Positions 6,993 to 14,765 of a DNA stretch of 31,103 nucleotides are shown piece after piece. This stretch comes from Thermoplasmatales archaeon UBA509 (lineage in GTDB: Archaea > Thermoplasmatota > Thermoplasmata > Thermoplasmatales > Thermoplasmataceae). The stretch spans positions 1 to 31,103 of the forward strand of contig DAJC01000029.1 in assembly GCA_002498845.1 (NCBI GenBank). The letters are read 5' to 3'. Under the pieces are notes generated by a model, which worked only from the letters and a program-made list of their open reading frames with translations, made no database searches and was not told where the DNA came from. A program made the position numbers and the translations under genes. Position 1 is the stretch's first letter. Each line of letters starts with the position of its first letter.

Positions 6993-7886
6993 ATGCCGTT
7001 GATGAGTATCATAAGGATCATGAAATATCCAGGGTCGAAAGTTGCCATTGTGCCTGACATCGTGTCGGAGTTCCGCAGATCTGGAATGCAGAGATTTGTG
7101 GATGTTTTTGGAGGGTCAGGACTGGTATCGCTGAACATCGGCGCCAGGGAGATTGTGTATAATGAAATTGATAAGGACCTGGTTTCACTGTACCGCATCA
7201 TCAAGTCAAGGCCAGATGATCTTTACAACCTGCTACTGCTGTCCCTGCCTGACCAGTTTGCAAAGGAATTTCCGGATAATTTCAGGAACCTTGGGAAAGA
7301 TCCGGCCAGCATGGCACACGGAAAGGGTGAGAATGCAGGGCTTAAGGGAGAAAGAATACGTAAACTCAGGTACGCACTGTCCCGGCGTGACGATGACGGA
7401 CTTTCCATTGACAGGGAACTTGCCGGGGCTTACAGAACACTCTTCAGATCCATCACCAGCTTCGGAGGGCGTGGTGATACTTATGCCACAGGTAAGGAGA
7501 AAGGTGCTTTCAGTTTCTTCCTGAGGGTGGTATCTGATTTTGGGAACATAAACAGTAGCGTGCGAAACTGGAAGATTGAAAGAAGAGACTTCCGGGAGAT
7601 ATTCCGTATCTATGATTCCCCGCTGACGTTCTTCTATCTGGATCCACCGTATCCTGGAAAGGACTGGTATGGCTACAATTTTTCGCCGCAGGATTTCAGG
7701 GAACTGGCAGGCATCCTGGAAAGCATTCACGGAAAATATTTCCTGAGCCTTAACAACTCGGACGACTACATAACATCCATGTTTGGCGAGCCAAGAAGGA
7801 CCAAATCCTTCATCAACCAGAATGCGGGCAAGCATCCTGAAGGAAATCTATACAGGAATTTTGCCTTTTTTTCCAATATAGCCTGA
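6993..7886 (+). CDS. D12-class DNA N6-adenine methyltransferase (Dam-like)
   Basis: The 297-residue enzyme would transfer a methyl group from S-adenosylmethionine to the N6 of adenine in DNA. The order is that of the D12/Dam class: a K-Y-P-G-S-K segment (residues 11-16), the SAM-binding motif FVDVFGGSG (35-43), NEID, then the catalytic DPPY at D217-Y220 (FFYLDPPYPGKDW), with the target recognition region in between. The start at 6993 is favoured because a TATA-like box sits 26 nt upstream; ATG 7020 is an alternative. No restriction endonuclease lies beside it, so it is an orphan methylase here. The recognition site cannot be read from sequence. Confidence 0.88.
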   Translation: MPLMSIIRIMKYPGSKVAIVPDIVSEFRRSGMQRFVDVFGGSGLVSLNIGAREIVYNEIDKDLVSLYRIIKSRPDDLYNLLLLSLPDQFAKEFPDNFRNLGKDPASMAHGKGENAGLKGERIRKLRYALSRRDDDGLSIDRELAGAYRTLFRSITSFGGRGDTYATGKEKGAFSFFLRVVSDFGNINSSVRNWKIERRDFREIFRIYDSPLTFFYLDPPYPGKDWYGYNFSPQDFRELAGILESIHGKYFLSLNNSDDYITSMFGEPRRTKSFINQNAGKHPEGNLYRNFAFFSNIA

Positions 7887-7905
7887 GAAATGGATGGAAT
7901 AGGAA

Positions 7906-8421
7906 TCAATTCTTCCTGTCATCCCTGCCCATAAAGGATCCAACAGCCAGCACTATGAATGAAGCAATGATGATCGAGATACCCACCACTATGACTGTGC
8001 TCAGAATGTTTGCCAGGCCAGGATCGGTCTGTACACTGTAAAGTGGATTGACCTGCTGGGGAGAATCAGCAGGGAAATACACCACATAGTAAGTGCCGGA
8101 TGGGAGGTTGGTGTAGATTGATTCAGTATTGTTTGTCAGGTTCAGTGTCCTGGCAGGCGCGAGTCCCACTACATAGGCATTGGTATAATTTATGACGCCC
8201 ATACCTGAACTGTTCACCACAAATGCACCTGAACCAAGAACTGAAAGTACATAGGTGGAATTTATGCTCAGAGGAGGTGAAACGTATCTCCCGGAACCGC
8301 TGGGAACAAAACTGTCACTCCCGTGAGTCAGGGAGGATGATTCCTGCGTCCCAAGAGCAACCATGAGGCTGCCTGCAACAAGCAGCACTGCAAAGATAGC
8401 AATAAGGGCTTTTTTGACCAT
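7906..8421 (-). CDS. Secreted or membrane-anchored hypothetical protein
   Basis: This 171-residue protein has an N-terminal signal-like helix after KK (residues about 4-24), a Ser/Gly/Asn-rich extracellular middle with N-x-S/T sites (residues about 25-130), and a C-terminal membrane helix (about 138-162) followed by a basic tail (GRDDRKN). The beta-rich middle with YVLSVLG and YYVVYFPAD suggests a small Ig-like sandwich exposed outside the cell. I do not recognise a family. An AAGGA site lies about 10 nt before the ATG, and it follows the 146-residue gene by 64 nt on the same strand. Confidence 0.6.
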   Translation of the reverse strand: MVKKALIAIFAVLLVAGSLMVALGTQESSSLTHGSDSFVPSGSGRYVSPPLSINSTYVLSVLGSGAFVVNSSGMGVINYTNAYVVGLAPARTLNLTNNTESIYTNLPSGTYYVVYFPADSPQQVNPLYSVQTDPGLANILSTVIVVGISIIIASFIVLAVGSFMGRDDRKN

Positions 8422-8485
8422 GTTAATATCGTTCCTTCTGGAATATCATTCTGCCGTTCCTTCACATTTCACACGCAATGGGATT

Positions 8486-8926
8486 TCACTTGCTGGCACT
8501 CCTGAGTACGGAAAGTTGGAAATCGTATATTCTACGGAGCTCCGTCCCGGGCATTACGGCAACTGAATCGCTGTGGAAGTCTGCCTCCACCTCCTTCTTT
8601 GGATGCAGCCCCATCACCGTGAATCCAACTGTCTCCGCATTCTTGATGGTTTCATCGTCAGGTATTTCCTCGAATACGCCTAATTTACCGTCCGGCATCT
8701 TTGCCTCCACAAAGCCAAAAGATACCACATACTTGCCGTTTCCAGAGGAATATTCCACACTATCCCTGTCAGTAGCTGAAAGGTCGTTCAGCAGAATTTT
8801 AACTATATTTCCTGAGAGCAGTTTTGCCTCGCTGACTTCACGGACGTCCACCAGTTCATCCAGATTCTTCTTGGCCTTTTGCTCCGCTTCCTCAAGATCA
8901 TGCTTCATGTCCATATTATTCCCCAT
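8486..8926 (-). CDS. Hypothetical soluble protein
   Basis: A 146-residue acidic protein that I do not recognise. The N-terminus (residues 1-35) is a charged Glu/Lys helix likely to form a coiled coil; the remainder alternates short strands and helices (VKILLNDLSATD, YVVSFGFVEAKM, VGFTVMGLHPKKE) as in a compact alpha-beta domain. It has no Cys and no membrane segment. ATG 8926 gives the longest form; in-frame ATGs at residues 5 and 7 are possible starts. A TATA-like stretch lies at about 8943-8951. Confidence 0.55.
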   Translation of the reverse strand: MGNNMDMKHDLEEAEQKAKKNLDELVDVREVSEAKLLSGNIVKILLNDLSATDRDSVEYSSGNGKYVVSFGFVEAKMPDGKLGVFEEIPDDETIKNAETVGFTVMGLHPKKEVEADFHSDSVAVMPGTELRRIYDFQLSVLRSASK

Positions 8927-9115
8927 ATGTGATGTGCATAAAGATTTAACCTATTGGCTCCGGATTTGAACACTTCTGCCTTCAACCTGATTATGTCGGG
9001 ATATCTGGACCCCCCATGAATCTCTCACAGAATGTTGCTGCTGAAATTGCAGGATTATGCTCACCAGGAAGTCCATTGAATGACAATATTGTTCCCGCAT
9101 TATAGACAGAATGAG

Positions 9116-9128
9116 AAATATCTATATT
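9116..9128 (+). promoter_or_regulatory. TATA-like box of the triosephosphate isomerase gene
   Basis: AAATATCTATATT is centred about 28 nt before GTG 9150. This places the transcript start at the GTG and supports it over the later in-frame GTG at 9171. Confidence 0.5.
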
Positions 9129-9149
9129 GCATCGGTTCCTCCTCCATGA

Positions 9150-9818
9150 GTGCAGAATCCTGAAAATACCGTGATAATCAATCTTAAACACTACAGGCAG
9201 TCATCATCAGCCCATGCTGAGAGGTTCATTGAAGGATTCGTGGGGATGGAGACGGTTCCCGGAGTAAAGATTATCTTTGCCCTGAATCCCATTGATTTGA
9301 GGCTTGCCTCATCTTTTCCTGAGTTCGAATTCTACAGCCAGCATGTTGACCCCGTGGAGTATGGTGCGCATACCGGCCAGTTTTCACCCCAGTCTCTGCT
9401 GGACCTTGGCGTTACAGGCACAATACTGAACCATTCGGAAAGGCGGATAACGGAGGACATTCTGAGGAAAACTGTTGACATTTCCAGAAGATGCGGCCTC
9501 AGGACTGTTGTCTGCTGCGAAAATGCTGCCGAGGCATACAGATTTGCCCCAATGAAGCCCGATTGGATAGCGTATGAACCTCCAGAGCTCATCGGAGGAA
9601 ACGTGTCAGTAACCACTTCAAGGCCTGAGATCATTTCAGATGTAGTGGATACCTGCAGCAGATCAGGCGTGGCAGTAATTGTCGGCGCTGGCGTAAAAAC
9701 TCCCAGTGATTACAGAACGAGCCTCAAACTGGGCGCAAACGGCGTTCTCATAGCTTCCGGCATAATTCTTGCCAGGGAACCTGCCAAGACGTTAAGTTCA
9801 TTAATTGAGAATCAATGA
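9150..9818 (+). CDS. tpiA: Triosephosphate isomerase (archaeal short form)
   Basis: The 222-residue enzyme interconverts glyceraldehyde 3-phosphate and dihydroxyacetone phosphate in central carbon metabolism. The active-site set is complete: N11 and K13 (INLKHY), H95 (TILNHSERR) and E143 (AYEPPELIGG), with a phosphate-binding VGAGVKTPSD turn and a GANGVLIASG segment at the C-terminus. The length matches the short archaeal family (about 220) rather than the bacterial form (about 250). The start is GTG; a TATA-like box lies about 28 nt upstream, fitting a leaderless mRNA. The next gene starts 12 nt after its stop, so they are probably co-transcribed. Confidence 0.93.
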   Translation: MQNPENTVIINLKHYRQSSSAHAERFIEGFVGMETVPGVKIIFALNPIDLRLASSFPEFEFYSQHVDPVEYGAHTGQFSPQSLLDLGVTGTILNHSERRITEDILRKTVDISRRCGLRTVVCCENAAEAYRFAPMKPDWIAYEPPELIGGNVSVTTSRPEIISDVVDTCSRSGVAVIVGAGVKTPSDYRTSLKLGANGVLIASGIILAREPAKTLSSLIENQ

Positions 9819-9830
9819 GGTGACGTATTC

Positions 9831-10511
9831 ATGCCAAAGCCTAAGGAAACCACTCCGTTATTCGAAGAACCTGAGTTTGATGAAGTGGAATATGTAAGAT
9901 CAGAAAGAAATAGAGCTGTAATTGTGATGTTCATATTCCTCATAGGGGCACTTGCCGGGCTTCTGGCAGGGTATTTGCAGCTTCAGGGTTACACCTATCT
10001 GTCAGTGTTGCTCTTTTTCGTTATAGTCATATTTTTGGGGAAAATTCTTACATCCATAGGGTTCAAACTCCCGCAAAGAACATCGCACAAGGCAATAAAT
10101 TATCTGATATTCTTCGCAGTATTTCTGCTCTTCTGGATAATATTCCTGAATCCGCCTGTTCACACTGTTTCAGCCCCCCAGGTAGTGAACGTTCAGGCCC
10201 TGTATGATGGACACTATGTCACCATGACATCCACGTCGAATATATACGAGATAAATACAAGCATGACCAGTGTCCCCTATATGGTGCACATGAGCTACAG
10301 GTACAACTTCACTGTTACTTCCCTTACTTATGCCACGAGCGGTGCAGCTCCTTCTGCCGTCAAGGATTTCCACCAGGTTGGAGATAATGTCTATTTCAAT
10401 CAGACCATTTCACCCACTAACGGACAGTACGATTTCTATATACACTGGCAAAGTTCCCAAGTTTCTGTGAACACTCCGGTGGAGTTTGCACTCAGGCCAA
10501 CAGTTACCTGA
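9831..10511 (+). CDS. Membrane protein with C-terminal extracellular domain
   Basis: This 226-residue protein has an acidic cytoplasmic N-terminus (residues 1-27), three hydrophobic helices (about 29-47, 56-77 and 87-105), and a C-terminal domain of about 115 residues rich in Thr, Ser, Tyr and Val that looks like a beta-sandwich facing outside. I do not recognise a family. A GAGGTGA site (9817-9823) overlaps the triosephosphate isomerase stop region, 8 nt before the ATG, so translation is coupled to that gene. The tRNA gene follows about 50 nt downstream. Confidence 0.65.
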   Translation: MPKPKETTPLFEEPEFDEVEYVRSERNRAVIVMFIFLIGALAGLLAGYLQLQGYTYLSVLLFFVIVIFLGKILTSIGFKLPQRTSHKAINYLIFFAVFLLFWIIFLNPPVHTVSAPQVVNVQALYDGHYVTMTSTSNIYEINTSMTSVPYMVHMSYRYNFTVTSLTYATSGAAPSAVKDFHQVGDNVYFNQTISPTNGQYDFYIHWQSSQVSVNTPVEFALRPTVT

Positions 10512-10530
10512 TTATGGAAAACCGTGGAAA

Positions 10531-10540
10531 AAAAATTAAA
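10531..10540 (+). promoter_or_regulatory. Promoter element of tRNA-Gly
   Basis: An A-rich TATA-like AAAAATTAAA is centred about 28 nt before the first base of the mature tRNA, at the usual distance for an archaeal tRNA promoter. Confidence 0.4.
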
Positions 10541-10563
10541 CCTGTGTATATTGCCGTAGGGAA

Positions 10564-10638
10564 GCAGGTGTAGTGTAGTCTGGTCTAGCACGAGAGCCTT
10601 CCAAGCTTTCGACCCGGGTCCAAATCCCGGCACCTGCA
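10564..10638 (+). tRNA. tRNA-Gly(UCC)
   Basis: A full cloverleaf folds from this stretch. The acceptor GCAGGTG (10564-10570) pairs perfectly with CACCTGC (10631-10637). The D-stem is GTGT/GCAC with GG in the loop. The anticodon stem is AGAGC/GCTTT with loop CTTCCAA; the anticodon TCC at 10600-10602 reads GGA glycine codons. The T-stem is CCGGG/CCCGG with loop TCCAAAT. The discriminator base is A10638. CCA is not encoded and there is no intron. Confidence 0.95.
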
Positions 10639-10970
10639 TATCGATTAAGATACAAGACGTATAATCTAATAGAGCCATTTTGGGCAACGGTTTTTATGGC
10701 CCGCATGGAAATTCTGGAATCACTTGACATAAAATCATGACATTTGCGCACATTTCTAGAGGGCTAAGGGTAGAATTCTACTTTTGATTATATCATTTCA
10801 GATGAAGAGAGTATGTGCATTTACATGCCAGAGCACGTGAGTTTGGCTGCATCTGTCAAACTTCTAAAGGCTTCATAAGAAAACTAACTGAATTCAGGCG
10901 AATCAATGACGCCGCGAATGGGACATCAAAAAACCCAGTTAAAAGAAACCTCTACAGTTTATTGATAGGA
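10639..10970. other. Intergenic region downstream of tRNA-Gly
   Basis: This AT-rich stretch separates the tRNA from the convergent minus-strand gene. A GTG-started frame at 10815-10991 encodes 58 residues, with a basic middle (RKLTEFRRIND) and PVKRNLYSLLIG near the end. It overlaps the end of the next gene and I do not recognise it; it could be a gene remnant or chance. No repeat of the tRNA 3' end, hairpin or RNA structure stood out. Confidence 0.3.
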
Positions 10971-11402
10971 TCACTTTTTGAAGTCAAATGAAGCCCGTGA
11001 ATTTCTATCCTGCCATCTTTCCAGTTTCTTCTTCTTATTGAAAATATTCATTGAAGCAAAATCCCTAAAATCAGATTTCTCAAGACCATATTTGCTCTGA
11101 AAAATTGGAAATGTCAGTCTTTGAATCGACCAAAGGGAAAGAGGCCACCAAATAAAACAACTAAGTAGCATCACTATAAGGGATATACCTAGGGGGGACC
11201 ATCCTATGATATTAGCCAGAGATGGTTTAGTTAAGTATACTGCAGTTAGTGATCCACCCAAGCAACTTAACATAACCACGGTTGGGATAACAATGGCCTT
11301 TCGTATATATTTCCAGCTATTGTCCTCGGCTAGCGCGAAGATCAGGAAATACAGATATATGAAAACTGTCAGCAGTATTATCCCGTAAGTCACAATGATC
11401 AT
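10971..11402 (-). CDS. Small three-helix membrane protein paired with the secreted protein
   Basis: The 143-residue protein has three hydrophobic helices (about residues 2-24, 38-56 and 65-90) and a basic, soluble C-terminal third ending in Lys-rich SFDFKK. No family is recognised. ATG 11402 follows the upstream stop by 4 nt and has a GAGGA site inside the end of the upstream gene; an in-frame TTG at 11417 would instead overlap that gene by 11 nt. Either way it is translated together with the secreted protein. A small membrane protein tied to a secreted protein could be an export partner or a self-protection (immunity) protein; this is inference. Confidence 0.6.
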   Translation of the reverse strand: MIIVTYGIILLTVFIYLYFLIFALAEDNSWKYIRKAIVIPTVVMLSCLGGSLTAVYLTKPSLANIIGWSPLGISLIVMLLSCFIWWPLSLWSIQRLTFPIFQSKYGLEKSDFRDFASMNIFNKKKKLERWQDRNSRASFDFKK

Positions 11403-11406
11403 TGAA

Positions 11407-12645
11407 TCAGTCCTCAAAATATAGAGCTACGTCTGCCCATTGAGGTGGATCAGGCAGGTAATGTTCGGTGTTAGTTCCGTATACATCCTTGACCTGGTTG
11501 AAGAGAGTTATGAAGTTCTGCGCTGCGTCTCCCCCTGTGATGGGTTCTACTTGTTTGAAGACCGGAAAAAGGCTCTTTTCTGGATAATTCAGACCCCAAA
11601 CAGAAAACTCTGGTACCAGTCCCCATTCCCAGTTGTTTAGCGTGAATGCCACATAGAAGCTGTGTGTTGAGTCCCACTCGTTACTGAACAGTGTATTCAC
11701 ATTTTTTGCAAGCTCTAAAAGGCTTACTACTCCTGTCACATCAGATACTACATTGGAAACGATACCAGTTAAAAGCGCCGCAAAAGTATATCCTTCTATT
11801 CCAATTATGCCACCAAGTGCGCCCCAAACAACTCCAGAAATTAGGTCAGTAATAAGAGCGTCTAGGGTTAGTGCGTTTACAATGAAGTTCTTGTAAGCAT
11901 TTGCATTGTAAAAATTAGTAAAATTCATGTAAATGTTGTAGCTGGTTCCTGATATGAGACCTCCCCATCCCCAGTAGACTGTAAAGTCGTTCAGCCAGAA
12001 ATATGGGTCTATGGGAGTATATTCACCATTATTAAATATCAAAGCATATATGAGAGTCTGATTATTTTCAGAATACCTGTATGTCAGTTTGTAAATGGTT
12101 TGGCTGTTACATACAATCGTTTGATTGGATATTAGTACGCCAAGACGACTTTTCTCTACATGCAAAACATCGATTTGATTGTCCTGCGAAATCTGTTTCA
12201 ACTTGTAGTCCGCAACGGCTTGTAAATCTGCCTTTGCTTCGGGGCTGCCTTTTTCCCAAAGCGAGAGAATGACGCTGGCATTCTGCTGACCGATGCCCCT
12301 GCTTGAAGGGGGAATCAGTTCATAGTTATGAGTATACCAGGATATAAAGTTCAGATCTGCTTTGTATTTTAGCTGGTCAAGGATGCTGTGATGTGTGCCA
12401 TAATGGACAAGATTGTAGATCATGAATTTCTGTAAATCGTGAATTTCCTGTTCATTCAAAAATGCTATCCTGCCGTTTATTGCAACATTCTGCTTAGCGG
12501 AGTTGAATGGCATGATTCCAGATAGATTATCCACCGCTCTGCCATTGCTACGTGGTGTTGCATTATGTGCAGCCCCGGAAAAGGCAAGCAATATCATCAG
12601 TAAAGCCATGAATGTAACACCTAAAAACTTTAACCGTTTCTTCAT
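11407..12645 (-). CDS. Large secreted protein with a Gly-rich hydrophobic segment
   Basis: This 412-residue protein has a clear signal peptide after MKKR (hydrophobic residues about 7-24, AFSGAAHN cleavage region). Residues about 30-250 are polar and aromatic, with several N-x-S/T sites. A Gly/Ala/Val-rich hydrophobic stretch (about 262-312, with VVWGALGGIIGIEG) could form a helical hairpin, then the chain returns to a Trp-rich beta region (WDSTHSFYVAFTLNNWEWG). A strand, hydrophobic helices and strand arrangement of this kind is seen in many secreted proteins of unknown function and in pore-forming peptides. I do not recognise a named family. The start is set by a TATA run 28 nt upstream; a longer form to 12750 is unlikely. 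Confidence 0.6.
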   Translation of the reverse strand: MKKRLKFLGVTFMALLMILLAFSGAAHNATPRSNGRAVDNLSGIMPFNSAKQNVAINGRIAFLNEQEIHDLQKFMIYNLVHYGTHHSILDQLKYKADLNFISWYTHNYELIPPSSRGIGQQNASVILSLWEKGSPEAKADLQAVADYKLKQISQDNQIDVLHVEKSRLGVLISNQTIVCNSQTIYKLTYRYSENNQTLIYALIFNNGEYTPIDPYFWLNDFTVYWGWGGLISGTSYNIYMNFTNFYNANAYKNFIVNALTLDALITDLISGVVWGALGGIIGIEGYTFAALLTGIVSNVVSDVTGVVSLLELAKNVNTLFSNEWDSTHSFYVAFTLNNWEWGLVPEFSVWGLNYPEKSLFPVFKQVEPITGGDAAQNFITLFNQVKDVYGTNTEHYLPDPPQWADVALYFED

Positions 12646-12665
12646 AAGAATCAAAAAAAGTTTGG

Positions 12666-12681
12666 TATATATATATATATT
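12666..12681 (-). promoter_or_regulatory. Extended TATA box of the secreted-protein operon
   Basis: An alternating TA run of about 15 bases lies centred about 28 nt upstream of ATG 12645 on the minus strand. This is the strongest TATA-like element in the window and implies a leaderless transcript starting at the signal-peptide Met. Confidence 0.6.
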
Positions 12682-13188
12682 GTAACAGTAATAACTAAAA
12701 CCTTCAATGGGCATTCGAGAGCAAATATGATGGGGTCCAGTACTCTCCATGCTCCTTCCCCTCTTAAGATAAAACGATTGATGCTGCTCGTGTTGGCATG
12801 ATTAACAAAGGTAGAGTTCAAGTGTGTAGACATTCTCCCTTAGGTGCCAGGGTAGTCTTATCTTTCCAAAACACCCTTAAATTTTCGGCCATTTCATCTA
12901 TTAGCTCTGGCATCGAGTGTATCGGCTTATCCATATGTCGAACAAATGAACCACTTATTCTTAACTCTTAAGATTAAGGATCAGCAATTGGCTGATATTA
13001 ATGGAATAAAATTTATGCAAAATTCTGGATAATTGCCTTCATATTTTGTCCAGAGTTGCCCGAAACAGCACAGGGCGATCTTGAATGATCACGTTCAAGG
13101 CCGCTCCCATAATGCGCGCTAACCTCACGGTATTGCCATGATTTTAAAATGATGAAGCAGCTGTCCAACATTGTACTAAGCATCTGAG
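12682..13188. other. Gene-poor, AT-rich intergenic stretch
   Basis: Between divergent genes there are about 500 bases without a convincing gene. A minus-strand frame at 12818-12934 would encode 38 residues (starting MDKPIHSMPELIDEM), with a Trp-Lys-Asp segment and one Cys near the end; it may be the relic of a longer gene. The dyad at 13081-13098 is listed separately. No tRNA, repeat array or CRISPR was seen. Confidence 0.35.
13081..13098. promoter_or_regulatory. Dyad symmetric site upstream of hutH
   Basis: TTGAATGATCACGTTCAA has matching five-base ends (TTGAA and TTCAA) eight bases apart, the layout of a helix-turn-helix repressor site. It lies about 95 bp upstream of the hutH TATA box, and a regulatory link is only a suggestion. 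Confidence 0.25.
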
Positions 13189-13198
13189 AAATATTTAA
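13189..13198 (+). promoter_or_regulatory. TATA-like box of hutH
   Basis: AAATATTTAA is centred about 28 nt upstream of ATG 13222, so transcription should start within a few bases of the coding sequence. Confidence 0.5.
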
Positions 13199-13221
13199 CG
13201 CATGGTAAACAATCTAGAGGC

Positions 13222-14727
13222 ATGATAATAATTGATGGATCATCCCTGACGGTTGAGGATATTTTCAAGGTTGCCAGCAAAGGCGAAAAAGTCGAAATAT
13301 CAGATGAGGCCCTCGAAAATGTGGACAGATCCCATAGATCACTCCTTCATCTAACTGAAGGAGGGAAGAAGATCTACGGCGTCAACACAGGCTTTGGCAG
13401 TCTTCTGAATGTGGAAATATCTGAGAAGGACATGGGAAACCTCCAGTCAAACCTCATAAGAAGCCATTCATCAGGGTTTGGAAAGCCCATGTCGGAATCC
13501 CACGTCAGGTCAATGATGCTAGTCCGCGCCAACAGCCTGGTGAAGGGTTTTTCTGGCGTCAGGAAGGAACTTGTGCTCACCCTTGTGGATCTCCTAAACA
13601 ATGGATTCTACCCCTTTGTGCCAACCTTTGGATCCGTGGGGGCAAGCGGTGATCTTGCCCCACTGGCTCATGTGGCTCTGGCCATGATGGGTGAAGGGGA
13701 AACCCTGGATGTTGATGGGAAGAGAATACCTGCAGCCCAGTTTCTCTCCTCGGTTGGCATAAAGCCCTTCAAATTCAGGGAAAAGGAAGGCGTAGCGTTT
13801 ATAAACGGAACCTCAACAATTTCAGGGATCCTTGCCTACGAGCTTCACAGATCGTACCTCACCTTCAGGGAGTCGCTGCTTTCATCCTCCCTCAGTTTTG
13901 AGGCGCTTAAGGGTACCTCCAAGGCGTTCACCCAGTGGGCCATCGCAACCAGGCCCCATCCAGGGCAGCAGTTTGTTGCAGAGGTCATGAGAAACCTCAT
14001 AAGCGGAAGCGAGAATGTTGAGAAATCCAACAGGACCAAGGTACAGGACCCATACACGCTCAGATGCATTCCGCAGGTATACGGCGCCGTCCTTGACACC
14101 CTGAATTATGTGAGCGAGGTAATTTCACGGGAAATAAATTCCGTTACCGATAATCCACTGGTCAACGGTGACGAATATGTTTCCGTGGGCAATTTCCATG
14201 GTGAACCGGTTGCATTTGCATCTGATTTTCTTGGCATTGCCCTGACGGATCTGGGCAACATGATTGAGCGCAGGATTGCCAGGATCACCGACACTTCGCT
14301 GAGCGGGCTTCCGGCGTTTCTTGTGGCTGACAGCGGCCTTAACTCGGGATATATGATACCTCAGTACACCGCCGCTGCACTGTGCAACAGGAACAAGACG
14401 CTGGCGAATCCATCTTCTGCAGATACAATACCAACATGTGCAAACCAGGAGGACCATGTGAGCATGGGGACAAACGCGGCCACCAAGCTCATAGAGATCA
14501 ACAACAATCTTGAGGCCATAGTTGCAATTGAGTTCCTGCTGGGAGCCCAGGCTCTGGAATTTGTGAAGGATAAAATTTCGGCCAGGGTCTCTGCCATAAG
14601 GGATATCCTGAGAAAGAAGATCCCTCCGCTGAATAACGACAGGCCGCCGTACCTTGACATGGAGAAGGTCCTGAGCATAATGGGTTCAGAAGAACTTGTC
14701 AGGATGGCCGATTCACTCGGGGAATAG
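13222..14727 (+). CDS. hutH: Histidine ammonia-lyase
   Basis: The 501-residue enzyme deaminates histidine to urocanate and ammonia. The self-forming MIO cofactor comes from A141-S142-G143 in GSVGASGDLAPLAH, matching the position in Pseudomonas HAL. Y52 (KIYGVNTGFGS) and H82 (IRSHSSGFG) match the residues that select His over Tyr or Phe substrates, and ANQEDHVSMG carries the conserved Glu and His of the active site. Length is normal (about 500). No urocanase or later hut genes are in the window, so only the first step is present. It ends 38 nt before the thrS start, but thrS has its own TATA-like box. Confidence 0.93.
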   Translation: MIIIDGSSLTVEDIFKVASKGEKVEISDEALENVDRSHRSLLHLTEGGKKIYGVNTGFGSLLNVEISEKDMGNLQSNLIRSHSSGFGKPMSESHVRSMMLVRANSLVKGFSGVRKELVLTLVDLLNNGFYPFVPTFGSVGASGDLAPLAHVALAMMGEGETLDVDGKRIPAAQFLSSVGIKPFKFREKEGVAFINGTSTISGILAYELHRSYLTFRESLLSSSLSFEALKGTSKAFTQWAIATRPHPGQQFVAEVMRNLISGSENVEKSNRTKVQDPYTLRCIPQVYGAVLDTLNYVSEVISREINSVTDNPLVNGDEYVSVGNFHGEPVAFASDFLGIALTDLGNMIERRIARITDTSLSGLPAFLVADSGLNSGYMIPQYTAAALCNRNKTLANPSSADTIPTCANQEDHVSMGTNAATKLIEINNNLEAIVAIEFLLGAQALEFVKDKISARVSAIRDILRKKIPPLNNDRPPYLDMEKVLSIMGSEELVRMADSLGE

Positions 14728-14739
14728 GCTGGAACATTC

Positions 14740-14746
14740 TTATACA
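14740..14746 (+). promoter_or_regulatory. TATA-like box of thrS
   Basis: TTATACA lies 23 nt (centre) before ATG 14766, making that ATG the likely leaderless start rather than the in-frame TTG at 14763. Confidence 0.5.
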
Positions 14747-14765
14747 AATTAAATTTAACCCATTG

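Noticed and set aside
7233..7835. 200-residue open frame on the minus strand
   Set aside because: It lies wholly inside the D12 methyltransferase gene on the opposite strand and has no recognisable motif; a shadow of a real gene.
10436..10751. Minus-strand frames across the tRNA gene
   Set aside because: They overlap a confident tRNA and the end of a membrane protein gene; no protein-like features.
12651..12833. 60-residue minus-strand frame upstream of the secreted protein
   Set aside because: It runs across the TATA run of the promoter and ends in low-complexity Ile/Tyr residues from it.
10564..13221. Integrated element at tRNA-Gly
   Set aside because: The AT-rich patch downstream of the tRNA invited this, but I found no repeat of the tRNA 3' end and no integrase gene.
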